17,366 bases of DNA from positions 1 through 17,366 of the forward strand of contig JAMPFS010000055.1 of assembly GCA_023664325.1 (NCBI GenBank). Direction: 5' to 3'. A program made the translations under genes and the position numbers. Shown here piece after piece: positions 6,479-15,163 of this stretch. Positions within the stretch are counted from its first letter, which is position 1. Every line of letters starts with the position of its first letter. This stretch comes from Clostridium sp. (GTDB lineage: Bacteria > Bacillota > Clostridia > Lachnospirales > Lachnospiraceae). Below the pieces are notes generated by a model, which ran no database searches, had not been told where the DNA came from, and saw only the letters and a program-made list of their open reading frames with translations.

Positions 6479-7438
6479 CTATTTCTCTACTTTCTTTTCA
6501 TTATCATAATCAATTTTCCGGACATGATACTGTATATCTTCCAATATTTTACGGTTTGCAGATATAATATCTGCCTGCAGACCTATAATTCCTGTCATAA
6601 ATCCCATCATCATCAACATGGATGCCAGAATCAAAGACTGTACATGTCCACCCGTAGCTCCTGTAAAGATAAAGACCAGATAGCGGATTCCCAAAATCAT
6701 TCCAATCAGAAACAGGATGGCGCCCAGCCCTCCAAAAAAGCGCAGAGGCTTATACATCATAAATGACCGCACAATCGTTACCATTGATTTTTTAATGTAA
6801 CCAAACATGCTGCTAAATAATCTGGACTCCCGAAGCTCCGCATTGGTACGGATTGGAACCGAGGTCATCGCAAATTTTTCATGCCCCGCCTGTACAATCG
6901 TCTCTAACGTATAAGTATACTGATTCACAACATTTAACCGCATTGCCGCTTCCCGGCTGTATGCGCGAAATCCGCTCGGTGCATCCGGTATATCGGATTT
7001 GGAAGCAATCCGAACCGTCCAGCTTCCAATATGCTGTAACTTCTTCTTCAAAGGCGAAAAATGCTCCGTATCGTCAATCGGACGTTCGCCGATGACAATA
7101 TCTGCCTTTCCCTCCAAAATCGGACGGACAATCTTTTCAATGTCCTCACCACAATACTGGTTATCGGCATCTGTATTTACAATAATATCAGCGCCATTGC
7201 GAAGACAGGCATCCAGCCCTGCCATAAATCCTTTTGCAAGCCCCTTATTCTGCTTGAAATTCACTACATAATGAACACCCCAGTTTTTCGCAACCTCCAC
7301 TGTATTATCCTGACTTCCATCATTGATAATCAAATACTCTATCTCATCAATGCCATCAATATGCTTTGGTAAATCATTTAAAGCGATTTCCAATGTCTCT
7401 GCCTCATTCAGACATGGTATCTGTATAATTAGTTTCAT
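6479..7438 (-). CDS. GtrB/DPM1-like polyprenyl-phosphate glycosyltransferase (GT2, membrane)
   Basis: Family 2 glycosyltransferase of 319 residues. The GT-A domain (about 1-215) has IIQIPCLNEAETL at the start, NDGSQDNT near 39-46, the metal-binding DAD at 90-92 and PSGFRAYSREAA. Two membrane segments follow at about 235-258 and 265-288. Proteins of this type move a hexose or similar sugar from a nucleotide donor onto undecaprenyl phosphate, making the lipid donor used outside the membrane by GT-C enzymes. The GT-C-like protein at 15164-17119 is a natural partner, although it lies at the other end of the locus. AGGAGG is 8 nt before the ATG. A good promoter (7479-7507) in the preceding 100-bp gap suggests a second transcription unit for this gene, the TuaG-like gene and the MATE gene. 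Confidence 0.9.
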   Translation of the reverse strand: MKLIIQIPCLNEAETLEIALNDLPKHIDGIDEIEYLIINDGSQDNTVEVAKNWGVHYVVNFKQNKGLAKGFMAGLDACLRNGADIIVNTDADNQYCGEDIEKIVRPILEGKADIVIGERPIDDTEHFSPLKKKLQHIGSWTVRIASKSDIPDAPSGFRAYSREAAMRLNVVNQYTYTLETIVQAGHEKFAMTSVPIRTNAELRESRLFSSMFGYIKKSMVTIVRSFMMYKPLRFFGGLGAILFLIGMILGIRYLVFIFTGATGGHVQSLILASMLMMMGFMTGIIGLQADIISANRKILEDIQYHVRKIDYDNEKKVEK

Positions 7439-7478
7439 ATTCTTTCCCTCCTAATAGTGTTTCTTTTTCCCTATCGCC

Positions 7479-7507
7479 ATCTTACTGTCAACTTGCGGAT
7501 TTGTCAA
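7479..7507 (-). promoter_or_regulatory. Sigma-A-type promoter upstream of the GtrB-like gene
   Basis: On the minus strand TTGACA (7502-7507, perfect -35) is followed after 17 bp by TAAGAT (7479-7484, four of six matches). Transcription would begin near 7472, about 35 nt before the ATG. A second TTGACA at 7486-7491 abuts the -10 and is not usefully spaced as a -35. The rest of the 100-bp gap shows no clear terminator for the flippase gene. Confidence 0.6.
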
Positions 7508-7538
7508 TAAAGCGGACTATTCTTCTGACAGCAGGAGA

Positions 7539-8978
7539 TTACTTTTTCATAAATTGACGGACAAAAGAAAGGATCTGTTTTCTTTTCCAGACTGCTATTA
7601 CAATAAGAACTCCCAGTGTTGCAAAACGAAGTACTGTTATTTTATATCCGACTGCCATAACAGCCACCATGCTGCCAAATGCCAACATAATCAAAAGCAT
7701 TTTTTTAATATCAAACAGATTATCCGGACAGTTATTCTTTCTGCATACAACCCGCATAAAAATATAATGGATGACTGCAAACAGTGAATAGCTAAACAGT
7801 GTTGTATATCCTGCCGCCAAATATCCGAAAATCGGAATCAGCCAAAAATTCAATATGACGTTCAGTACCGCAGCGCCAATTGATGCAACTGACGTAATCC
7901 TGCTCTCTTCAAAAAAGAACTCAACATTTACAAAATGCTGGTAAAAAAACATGACTACCACACTCGCTGTCAAAGGAGGAATTATCCAGATTGCCTCCTG
8001 GTAAGAGGACGGTCCCAAAATTGCCACCGCTTCCGGCGCCAATGCAATCAAGCCCAGATTCAATCCCGCAACAAACACCAGGGAAAGATTCATAATCATT
8101 CCAATACCCGCATAAGATTTATCTTTTAGTTTTTTAAACAGCCAGGGCTGTAAAGCCTGGCTTATAGATGACCCAAATAACTGCATTGCCATGGCTGCAC
8201 TATTTGCCACACTATAAATCGCTGCCTCCTCTGCTCCTACGATACCCTTAATAATAATGCGATCTGAACTATGAAGCACTACCGTGGAAAGATAATGCGG
8301 CAAAAGCGGTAAGTTAAAAATTATAGCACGTTTCCAATATTCTTTGTGATAAAATGTAAAGTGATTATGGCAGTTTACCCATACTAAAACCAATCCGATC
8401 AACCCCTGCACAAAGACTCTCGCACCGACAACTGCAACTGCCTTATCCGTACTAAACAGGGCGGCAAAAATTCCCAATACCGGCATCAGAAAACTGCTTA
8501 CAACCGTCACAATCAAAACAGAAGTATAACGATACTCCACTCTTCGCCTTGCAGTCCAAAACTGTATCGCTGGCATGAAATACATGAGAATAAAAATCAG
8601 CAAAGTCATTGTAGTTGTCATCTTTGTCAAATTATTGATAAAAGGCGCCATGCCTAAATATAAGATCAAAAAAATACTCGTTATCGTAAAGCTTAGACAC
8701 TGCATAGAGGAACAATAAGAATCCCTGTCTTCTTCATATTTTGTCAAACCTACTACAAATCCTCCATATGCCAGCCGAAATGTAACAATGATTTCAAATA
8801 TCTCAATCCATGCCAAAAAAGTAGAATATGTGCCATACTGTTCTTTTGTTAAAATTCTGGTGTATGCGGGAATTGTGATAATCGAAATTCCCCTTTGTAA
8901 AATATTACATACTGTGTACCAAATGGTTGCCCTTCCCTGAATTGGTAATTGTTTATATTTTTGATACAACTGATTCAT
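7539..8978 (-). CDS. Wzx-type polysaccharide flippase (MOP superfamily)
   Basis: Integral membrane protein of 479 residues with roughly 12-14 hydrophobic segments. It opens with the typical block of the oligosaccharidyl-lipid flippase family: TICNILQRG-like residues, IPAYTRILTKEQYGTY and a following helix. It would move undecaprenyl-diphosphate-linked repeat units from the inner to the outer face of the membrane. It is the last gene of the eight-gene run, 20 bp after a pyruvyl transferase. A flippase here, with no TagGH-like ABC exporter in view, argues for Wzx/Wzy-type export of repeat units rather than ABC export of a finished chain. The RBS is weak (AGAAAGAAG, then ATG 7 nt later). Confidence 0.92.
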   Translation of the reverse strand: MNQLYQKYKQLPIQGRATIWYTVCNILQRGISIITIPAYTRILTKEQYGTYSTFLAWIEIFEIIVTFRLAYGGFVVGLTKYEEDRDSYCSSMQCLSFTITSIFLILYLGMAPFINNLTKMTTTMTLLIFILMYFMPAIQFWTARRRVEYRYTSVLIVTVVSSFLMPVLGIFAALFSTDKAVAVVGARVFVQGLIGLVLVWVNCHNHFTFYHKEYWKRAIIFNLPLLPHYLSTVVLHSSDRIIIKGIVGAEEAAIYSVANSAAMAMQLFGSSISQALQPWLFKKLKDKSYAGIGMIMNLSLVFVAGLNLGLIALAPEAVAILGPSSYQEAIWIIPPLTASVVVMFFYQHFVNVEFFFEESRITSVASIGAAVLNVILNFWLIPIFGYLAAGYTTLFSYSLFAVIHYIFMRVVCRKNNCPDNLFDIKKMLLIMLAFGSMVAVMAVGYKITVLRFATLGVLIVIAVWKRKQILSFVRQFMKK

Positions 8979-8998
8979 GTTTTATCTTCTTTCTACTA

Positions 8999-9973
8999 CT
9001 ATAAAAATTGTGCTAACCACTCTTTAATTTCTGTTTCCCGCAGGCAGACCTCTGTCTTAATGTCTCCATTCACTAAATCTGCCAATCCCTCAAGCTGATC
9101 TCTTGCAATGGTATTAATATGGTTAATTTCAGAAAATCCCCTTGCACGGTGGTCAATTTCAACAATCACAGACCGAACATTATGCTGCATTGCAAATATT
9201 CCACCATGAAGCCTGGTTCCTACATAATCTACATTTCCGTTTTCACAGATCTTTTCATAATCTTTCAATGAATAAATATACTGGACATCCTTCGTATGCT
9301 TTAACGATTTAAAATATCCCTCATCCTCATAGGTCTGTACCCAGAAATACATTTTATCATAATTTTGTTCCACTGTAGACAACAACAGTGAATCCCTCTC
9401 CGGATTCTGATATTTTGTCTGTCCACTCACCGTAAACACAACATTTGGCGCTTTCCTGACAGGAATTTTACTGCACACCTCCGGCGTCAATCCCCAGAGA
9501 GTCGGACAGCCCGTATTTAACACTTGGATATTGCAGACTTCCTCCAACATCTGTTTGCTCTGCTCATCCCTCACACTATGTGCAATGTCCTTCCGCAATA
9601 TATCTTTATAAAATGCCTTTGTCAAGGCTGTCGTCTTCTGATTTGCCTTTGTAATCCCAACCCCGGCTAAAATAGAATTCTTGTACAATCTCTTAGAAAG
9701 GGGACCTACCGACCATTGTCCAATTGAACGGATCACATTACTCGTCAGCAGGTTCGTTCCCAGGATGAATTTATAATCGCAGGTATCCGCAAATTTTACC
9801 TTTTTACTGTTTCTGAGATAATGGTACAGATTCAAATTATTAATGTGTGTTCCTAATCTCATGACATAGCTTTTATTTAACAGGGGGGCAAGACATTCCT
9901 CTGCACTGTTTAAAATAATGTCATCTCCTCTGTTAAACGTACCAATTGCAGTATCAAATAATAGAACATTCAT
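8999..9973 (-). CDS. Polysaccharide pyruvyl transferase family protein (second copy)
   Basis: Protein of 324 residues of the polysaccharide pyruvyl transferase family (CsaB/WcaK type), which add a pyruvate ketal from phosphoenolpyruvate to a sugar. NRGDD is near 14-18, the SVRDEQ element (domain switch) at about 133-138, GCPT at about 155-158, and GTRLHGG, the conserved C-terminal signature, at about 252-258. The frame opens 10 codons earlier at 10003, but ATG 9973 is preferred because AAGGAG lies 8 nt upstream and the Rossmann strand begins at MNVLLFDTAIG. The gene begins 23 bp after the stop of another, clearly different member of the same family. Some members of this family in such loci may act on other substrates, so the exact reaction is inferred. 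Confidence 0.88.
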   Translation of the reverse strand: MNVLLFDTAIGTFNRGDDIILNSAEECLAPLLNKSYVMRLGTHINNLNLYHYLRNSKKVKFADTCDYKFILGTNLLTSNVIRSIGQWSVGPLSKRLYKNSILAGVGITKANQKTTALTKAFYKDILRKDIAHSVRDEQSKQMLEEVCNIQVLNTGCPTLWGLTPEVCSKIPVRKAPNVVFTVSGQTKYQNPERDSLLLSTVEQNYDKMYFWVQTYEDEGYFKSLKHTKDVQYIYSLKDYEKICENGNVDYVGTRLHGGIFAMQHNVRSVIVEIDHRARGFSEINHINTIARDQLEGLADLVNGDIKTEVCLRETEIKEWLAQFL

Positions 9974-9996
9974 AATGGTTCTCCTTATCCACCAAA

Positions 9997-11139
9997 TCAA
10001 CATCGAATTATAAAATTATCAATTGAGTCTTTCGTTTTCTGTTTCCAACTATTTCTGCTTTCCCGGTCATAATCTTTATTTAACATTTCCCTTAACCGTT
10101 CATAAATGGCATCTCCCGTTAATTCCTCTTCTTTTAGGAAGTTTTGCTCCAATCGGGCAATCTGTGCAAAGCGCAGCATCTTTTCATCCCAGATAAAACC
10201 TGCCAGCGGCACATCCAAAGAATATGCGCAGATACATGCATGTAATCTTGCGCCAATAATCCCTTTATACCCTGCGATAATTTCTACCAGTTCCTTTGCG
10301 CTCTCCGGTACAACAATTTCCCGCTCCGGCATGCCGCATTTTTGCAATATGTTTCTGCCCGCCATATAATCAACCGGTAAACCATTTGTAAAAAATTCCC
10401 ATTCAACATGCTCCTGTTCTAACCGTTTTATTAATTTACAATATATATCTACCAACTGCTCTTCTGTCACCTTCAGACCATAATCGGCAAATACCCCTGT
10501 ACGAATCAGGTTAACACCTATTTTTCCATTATTCTTTTTTCTTTTCACACCATAGCACTCCGGAATCCAAAATGCCGGATCTCCGACTGCCTCTGAATGA
10601 ATCTTTGTTCCCTGCTTCAGATAACAGGTTCTAAGTTTCTCCAGACCATACATGCCATCTCGTGTCGTGATACATTTTACGCAGGAATAATTCGTATGCT
10701 GTTTTAAACATCTGCATCTCCAGTCTTTATCATTAAAATCCTGAACATTCACCGCATCAAACATAACCGGAATACTATATTTTTCTGCCACTTCAATTAC
10801 AACAGAATAATATGCCCAAAGCTTCTGAGTTCCATATTTATAGCTTCCACAGGCAAATATAATTGCATCACATTCCTTTAACTGCTTTTTGTAATATCTT
10901 TTTGTATAGCACCTGACGCCAAACAATATAAGTCCTGCTGATTTCTCCCAAAAAGATAAGATCCTTGATGCAATCACGGATATGCCAAATATCAAATAAC
11001 CAAATGTTTTCTTCTTTGGTCGAAAATCAATACTTGATACATCATATTGATCTCCGACTAAATAAACCACCGTATCTGCCAGAAACCGTTCTCCGAAGTT
11101 CACCAAGTCAGTCAGACCCATCACTGCAATTTTCTTCAT
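9997..11139 (-). CDS. Polysaccharide pyruvyl transferase family protein (first copy)
   Basis: Protein of 380 residues in the same family as its downstream neighbour but longer and only distantly similar. It begins MKKIAVMGLTDLVNFGERFLAD, has ACGSY near 96-100, GDPAFW near 186-191 and the conserved GARLHACICA near 296-305. It contains several cysteines between about 140 and 175 (CRC, then SCVKC) that the second copy lacks; their role is unknown. The open frame can start at a GTG at 11145, but the ATG at 11139 fits the AGGAG better (5 nt). The gene follows the SDR gene by 23 bp. Expected role: ketal pyruvylation of one residue of the polymer, giving negative charge or a ligand for wall-binding domains. 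Confidence 0.87.
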   Translation of the reverse strand: MKKIAVMGLTDLVNFGERFLADTVVYLVGDQYDVSSIDFRPKKKTFGYLIFGISVIASRILSFWEKSAGLILFGVRCYTKRYYKKQLKECDAIIFACGSYKYGTQKLWAYYSVVIEVAEKYSIPVMFDAVNVQDFNDKDWRCRCLKQHTNYSCVKCITTRDGMYGLEKLRTCYLKQGTKIHSEAVGDPAFWIPECYGVKRKKNNGKIGVNLIRTGVFADYGLKVTEEQLVDIYCKLIKRLEQEHVEWEFFTNGLPVDYMAGRNILQKCGMPEREIVVPESAKELVEIIAGYKGIIGARLHACICAYSLDVPLAGFIWDEKMLRFAQIARLEQNFLKEEELTGDAIYERLREMLNKDYDRESRNSWKQKTKDSIDNFIIRC

Positions 11140-11162
11140 ATGCACTCCTACTCATCTACCAT

Positions 11163-12206
11163 TCATATGCCCATGCAGCCAATCATCCGTCGGTACATTT
11201 CCTTCAGTCCGATTTCTGCCTTCCAACCCAACTGCTCTAATTTGCCACATTCCAAATACACATGGCACACAGGATTATAGCTTGTATTCGGAAGATCCGG
11301 TATGTCAATTACCACCCTGCTCTTTCCCTGCCCAAACTCGGATGCGACCATTTCCGCCATCTCCTTAATGGAACAATACGATTCCCTGTTTGCCGCATTG
11401 TATGCTGTTCCGTTTTCCCCCTTTGTCAGAACCGTGAGCAGCGCTGTAACAGCATCTGCCGTATATAGATACATTCTTTCTGTTTCCCCCTTCGTCTGCA
11501 AGGTTATGTCATTTCCCTTCACTGCACATCTTGCAAACTCTGCAAATACCCTTCCGTCATCCGCAGCAACGCCCGGACCAAACGTCTGTGCCAGCCTTAC
11601 GATTTTAACCGGAACCCGGTACTGCGCAAAATATGCAACACAGAGAGTTTCAACCATCTGCTTGCTTTCCGAATAGGAACTTCGCACCGATAATGGATTT
11701 AAGTATCCCATTTTTTCCTCTGTAAGCGGCGTGCGGTCAAACGGCGTACCATACACCTCCATACTGGACATATACACCATACCCTTTACCTTCTTCTCCC
11801 TTGCCAGTTCCAATATATTCTTTGTTCCCTCAATTGCTGTCAGGATTGTCTCCACCGGCTTATCCACGAAATCTTTCGAGGATGTTACACTTGCGCCATG
11901 TATAATATAATCTATATCACCATCCAGACGGGTAAACTGATTCACATCACCCACGGCAAGCTGAAACAACTCATCTTCCAGATATTGAAAAAACATCTGT
12001 CTTGCTTTGCTCTCATTGCGCACATATGCTATGACAGATATCCTGCCATTATGAAACCGGTTATATCCCATCAATCCTCTTACTAAAGTTGCCCCAATCA
12101 ATCCGGTAGCACCGGTCACTAAAACGGTTGCTCCTGATAAACTGCCAAAATCCACTGAACCGCAGTCTGCAATATTGCGGATATCCTCTAAATAAATCTG
12201 TTCCAT
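11163..12206 (-). CDS. Extended SDR NAD(P)-dependent epimerase/dehydratase
   Basis: Extended short-chain dehydrogenase/reductase of 347 residues. The nucleotide-binding TGATGLIG is at about 31-38, HGAS near 103-106, the catalytic serine region SSMEVYG near 147-153, and the YSESK pair Tyr178/Lys182. The layout is that of UDP-glucuronate decarboxylase/GalE-like enzymes. The frame runs upstream to 12251, overlapping the cytidylyltransferase, but ATG 12206 is clearly better: GGAGG lies 5 nt before it and only 10 bp then separates it from the previous stop. Its position directly behind a TarI/IspD-like gene suggests that it modifies or makes the CDP-linked precursor. It is not the medium-chain TarJ reductase usually paired with TarI. 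Substrate unknown. Confidence 0.88.
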   Translation of the reverse strand: MEQIYLEDIRNIADCGSVDFGSLSGATVLVTGATGLIGATLVRGLMGYNRFHNGRISVIAYVRNESKARQMFFQYLEDELFQLAVGDVNQFTRLDGDIDYIIHGASVTSSKDFVDKPVETILTAIEGTKNILELAREKKVKGMVYMSSMEVYGTPFDRTPLTEEKMGYLNPLSVRSSYSESKQMVETLCVAYFAQYRVPVKIVRLAQTFGPGVAADDGRVFAEFARCAVKGNDITLQTKGETERMYLYTADAVTALLTVLTKGENGTAYNAANRESYCSIKEMAEMVASEFGQGKSRVVIDIPDLPNTSYNPVCHVYLECGKLEQLGWKAEIGLKEMYRRMIGCMGI

Positions 12207-12216
12207 ATTGCCTCCA

Positions 12217-12939
12217 TTAATCAACATAAATCTGTGCATTCTCCTGTGCATCCAACAATGCCCTCATCGTATAAAAATCATCCGGGGTTGTAATTTTAAT
12301 GTTCTCATATGGTCCGTCAATTAAAAATAAATTATGCCCATAAAATTTCATCATTGTACAGGAATCAATAAAATCCTTAATGCCTTCTTCCTGCGCCCTG
12401 TGATGCACCTCTAAAATCTCATGCAGCCAAAAGCTTTGTGGTGCTTTCGCCACCCTGGAATGAGCCCGATCCGGTACATAATCAATTGAATTGTCATCCT
12501 TCACCACCATGATCGTTTCCTTTACGATTGCGCTGGTAATTGCAGAACCGTTTTCCTGTACACTTGCTATATTATTTGTAATAACCGTTCCATTAATAAG
12601 CGGACGCACGCCGTCATGAATCAGGACAATACTTTTTTCCTCTCCGGCAATGTCCTTTGCCGCCGCCAATCCATTATAGATTGACATCTGTCCTGTTTCC
12701 CCACCCGGCACTACCTTTTTTACTTTTGTGATCCGAAACCGTTCCAATAATTCATTCAAATACGGAATCCAATCCTCCACACATGCAACCACAATAGCAT
12801 CAATGTCCGGATGGTTTTCAAAAACCTCCAATGTATATATGATAATGGGTTTGCCATGCATTTCCAAAAACTGCTTCGGTCGTGTTGTGGTTTTCATTCT
12901 CTGACCAATTCCTCCTGCAAATATCACTCCAATATTCAT
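12217..12939 (-). CDS. IspD/TarI-family cytidylyltransferase (probable CDP-alditol synthase)
   Basis: Cytidylyltransferase of 240 residues. It transfers CMP from CTP to a phosphorylated alcohol. It has AGGIGQRM (8-15), PKQF (21-24), HDGVRP (108-113), APQSF (166-170) and NIKITTPDD (213-221), all core IspD/TarI features. ATG 12939 is chosen over the longer frame to 12960 because AAGGAGG lies 7 nt upstream and the fold begins at MNIGVIFAGG. It starts one base after the stop of the GT-B gene. The surface-polymer context and the CDP-glycerol/ribitol transferase two genes upstream favour a TarI-like role (ribitol-5-phosphate or a related phosphate) over the housekeeping isoprenoid enzyme IspD, but sequence alone does not settle it. 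Confidence 0.9.
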   Translation of the reverse strand: MNIGVIFAGGIGQRMKTTTRPKQFLEMHGKPIIIYTLEVFENHPDIDAIVVACVEDWIPYLNELLERFRITKVKKVVPGGETGQMSIYNGLAAAKDIAGEEKSIVLIHDGVRPLINGTVITNNIASVQENGSAITSAIVKETIMVVKDDNSIDYVPDRAHSRVAKAPQSFWLHEILEVHHRAQEEGIKDFIDSCTMMKFYGHNLFLIDGPYENIKITTPDDFYTMRALLDAQENAQIYVD

Positions 12940-12940
12940 G

Positions 12941-13918
12941 CTATTCCCTCCTTTTCGCAACCGTTAATATGGTATCAGCAAGTGCCTGTGAGTTTCCCAT
13001 TTCCACAAAATAAATTCCCGGCATATCTTCTCTGTATAACTCATGCGTGGCAGCATTATCACCAAGTATCATTGGTTTTTTCATCGCATCATAAATATAT
13101 GCTTTGCCAGGTATCGTACGCTTTGCCTTATTTATATCTTTATTGAAATGCCCAGCCAGACACAAATCTGCATTGTTAATATAATCCGCAAGTTCTTTCT
13201 GTGAAAGCCAGTCATGATATTCCACTGTATCAGACTGCGGCTTATGGTATTTCTCATCTATTGGACCTATCATCACAAAATACAAATTCTTATTCTCTTT
13301 CAGCAAATCGACTGCACCTAAGATCACATCTAACCCCTGTAGGGGCAGGACACTCCCAAAATATAAAACGGTAAACCGGTCTCTCATCCGTTCCGGTTTT
13401 TCCTGTTTTCTTGGATAATAAATAGATTTATCTGCCTCTAAATATAAAACCTGTAACTTATCTTTTGACAGACCAAATTCGTCTATAAAATAGTTCCCAT
13501 GTGCCTTTGTATCTGAAATAACATGATCTGCCGCCTGTATGGTAATCGTATCCACCCATTTTAATATCCTTGCTGCTATGCCATTTGCCTTAAACTTTTT
13601 TCGGTCAAAAACAAGGGTATCATAAACAGATATAAAAAAATCAATTCCAATTCCTTTACCCTTAAACTTCCACTTAAAAAGCGGAATCACTAACTGGGGG
13701 GCAAAACCGACAAACACCTTGTCAAATTGCGTTTTCGGATACCGCAGCAATCGCCAGTAAACATGCATCAGTCTTGCCGGATAACTTTTCTGATTGGAGC
13801 CAATCACATGCACATCTCCTGCAATCTGCTTCAGCAAAGCAATTTCCTGTGTATTTCGCAGATAATCCAGATTTTTAGTCGTTACAAATAATACTCTTTG
13901 GTTTTCAAACATATCCAT
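12941..13918 (-). CDS. GT-B glycosyltransferase (GT4-like)
   Basis: Cytoplasmic glycosyltransferase of 325 residues with two Rossmann-like halves. The C-terminal donor half shows YFGSVLPLQGLDVIL (about 186-200), VMIGPIDEKY (about 215-224) and GKAYIYDAMKKPMILGD (about 271-287), the position where GT4 enzymes bind the nucleotide sugar. The usual EX7E motif is not obvious, so the family call is by overall layout. The first ATG (13918) is the earliest possible start; the nearest Shine-Dalgarno-like run (GGAATGGAG) is about 14 nt away, so translation may be weak or begin at the ATG two codons later. The gene follows the CDP-alditol transferase by 42 bp and is followed after one base by the cytidylyltransferase. 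Sugar unknown. Confidence 0.82.
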   Translation of the reverse strand: MDMFENQRVLFVTTKNLDYLRNTQEIALLKQIAGDVHVIGSNQKSYPARLMHVYWRLLRYPKTQFDKVFVGFAPQLVIPLFKWKFKGKGIGIDFFISVYDTLVFDRKKFKANGIAARILKWVDTITIQAADHVISDTKAHGNYFIDEFGLSKDKLQVLYLEADKSIYYPRKQEKPERMRDRFTVLYFGSVLPLQGLDVILGAVDLLKENKNLYFVMIGPIDEKYHKPQSDTVEYHDWLSQKELADYINNADLCLAGHFNKDINKAKRTIPGKAYIYDAMKKPMILGDNAATHELYREDMPGIYFVEMGNSQALADTILTVAKRRE

Positions 13919-13960
13919 TTGGCTATTATACGCTCCATTCCTGAATGTCTAATACGGTTC

Positions 13961-15154
13961 CTATACATGTGCTTCAATCCAATCCACCACCTGTCTGCAT
14001 GCCGTTCCAGTCTCACACAAACCTACTTTTTTAAACATATCCTCTAAGTCTTTCTGATATAAATCATCATCAAACTGAAGAATTTTTTCCTCCATTTCAT
14101 CATTATTTTGGGCTAATGGAAATGGAAGCTCATAGATATTAAAATAAAAATCATGCTCCTCCTTGTATTTTTGAGCATCCGATGCATACATAAAACAAGG
14201 TTTTTTCGTGGTAACAAAATCAAACATACAGCTTGAATAATCAGATATCAAAAGATCGGCAGCCACAAGCAATTCCTGCATTACACTATATGTGGTTGCA
14301 TTGACGATCGTATCTGTATAGTCCAAGAACTTTTCCGCATCTATCATATTGTGCGGATGCAGCCTGACTAAAATCACCCAATCCCCGCCAAAACGCTTTG
14401 CAAGGTTTCCTCTTAAACGTTCAAAATCCAAATGATAGGCATCTGTATCGAAATCATTCCGATATGTTGGCGCATACAGCGCTATTTTCTTATCCTTTAT
14501 CTTAAAAAACGCCTGCACTCGCAAAAGGCACTGCTGATTCTCCGTAAAAAAGATATCATTCCTCGGGCTGCCACATTTCAGAATCTCACCCGAATACCAA
14601 AAAGCTCTCCGGTAGATTTCAGAATAAAAATCACTATTTGACACAAACAAATCCTGAATTTTGGAGTTATATTGAATATTTCGCTTATCAAACAGATTCA
14701 TCTTATCCGGGATATCTCCATACATCTTCTTCAAGCCATAACTTCCATGCCATGTCTGAATATAGTACTGCCCCTTTCTTTTTAACACGCCCAAAGGCTT
14801 TGTATTACTGTCAATCCATATCCTAGCAGTTGCCAAATGATACGCAACATGAATCGGTGTGTATTTCACAGGACGTATTCCCTCCGGCCACTCTGCATAA
14901 TCCGCTGATTTTATCAACCATACAATCTCGTAATCCAGATTTTTTCTTAATATCTCATCTGCAATATACTTCGGATTATCCCCATACCTTTTTCCCTTCA
15001 TATTGCAGCAGACAATCTTATTTTTCTGTATGGGAAATATACGCATTATTATACATAAAAGGGAAAACAATATTCCATACAAATTAAATAACGCATATAT
15101 AAGATAATAACACAGTTTATTTTTATTTGAAAAACGCTTTATTCTGTCAATCAT
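13961..15154 (-). CDS. CDP-glycerol/ribitol glycerophosphotransferase family (TagB/TagF/TarL-like)
   Basis: Protein of 397 residues that would transfer glycerol-phosphate or ribitol-phosphate from a CDP donor to a lipid-linked acceptor. A hydrophobic helix at about 17-40 suggests membrane attachment. Family motifs are complete: QTWHGSYGLKKM (about 133-144, with catalytic His136), GSPRND (195-200), APTYRND (228-234), RLHP (264-267) and SDYSSCMFDF (304-313). The size is that of TagB/single-domain enzymes, without the N-terminal extension of long TagF polymerases. It starts 9 bp after the GT-C gene, with GAGG 7 nt before the ATG. Together with the TarI-like gene this is the best evidence that the locus makes a phosphodiester, teichoic-acid-like polymer. 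Primase and polymerase activity cannot be separated by eye. Confidence 0.93.
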   Translation of the reverse strand: MIDRIKRFSNKNKLCYYLIYALFNLYGILFSLLCIIMRIFPIQKNKIVCCNMKGKRYGDNPKYIADEILRKNLDYEIVWLIKSADYAEWPEGIRPVKYTPIHVAYHLATARIWIDSNTKPLGVLKRKGQYYIQTWHGSYGLKKMYGDIPDKMNLFDKRNIQYNSKIQDLFVSNSDFYSEIYRRAFWYSGEILKCGSPRNDIFFTENQQCLLRVQAFFKIKDKKIALYAPTYRNDFDTDAYHLDFERLRGNLAKRFGGDWVILVRLHPHNMIDAEKFLDYTDTIVNATTYSVMQELLVAADLLISDYSSCMFDFVTTKKPCFMYASDAQKYKEEHDFYFNIYELPFPLAQNNDEMEEKILQFDDDLYQKDLEDMFKKVGLCETGTACRQVVDWIEAHV

Positions 15155-15163
15155 TTTATTACC

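Noticed and set aside
6374..6766. Plus-strand 130-codon open frame across two glycosyltransferase genes
   Set aside because: It overlaps the coding parts of both minus-strand genes and the hairpin between them; its composition is His/Gln/Ser-rich shadow sequence with no RBS.
12207..12251. Longer N-terminus for the SDR epimerase starting at 12251
   Set aside because: It would overlap the cytidylyltransferase by 35 bp and adds 15 residues without family similarity; the ATG at 12206 has a GGAGG 5 nt upstream.
12217..12939. Assignment of the cytidylyltransferase as housekeeping IspD of the MEP pathway
   Set aside because: Motifs do not exclude it, but the position inside a CDP-alditol/polymer operon and coupling to an SDR favour a TarI-like role; no isoprenoid gene is nearby.
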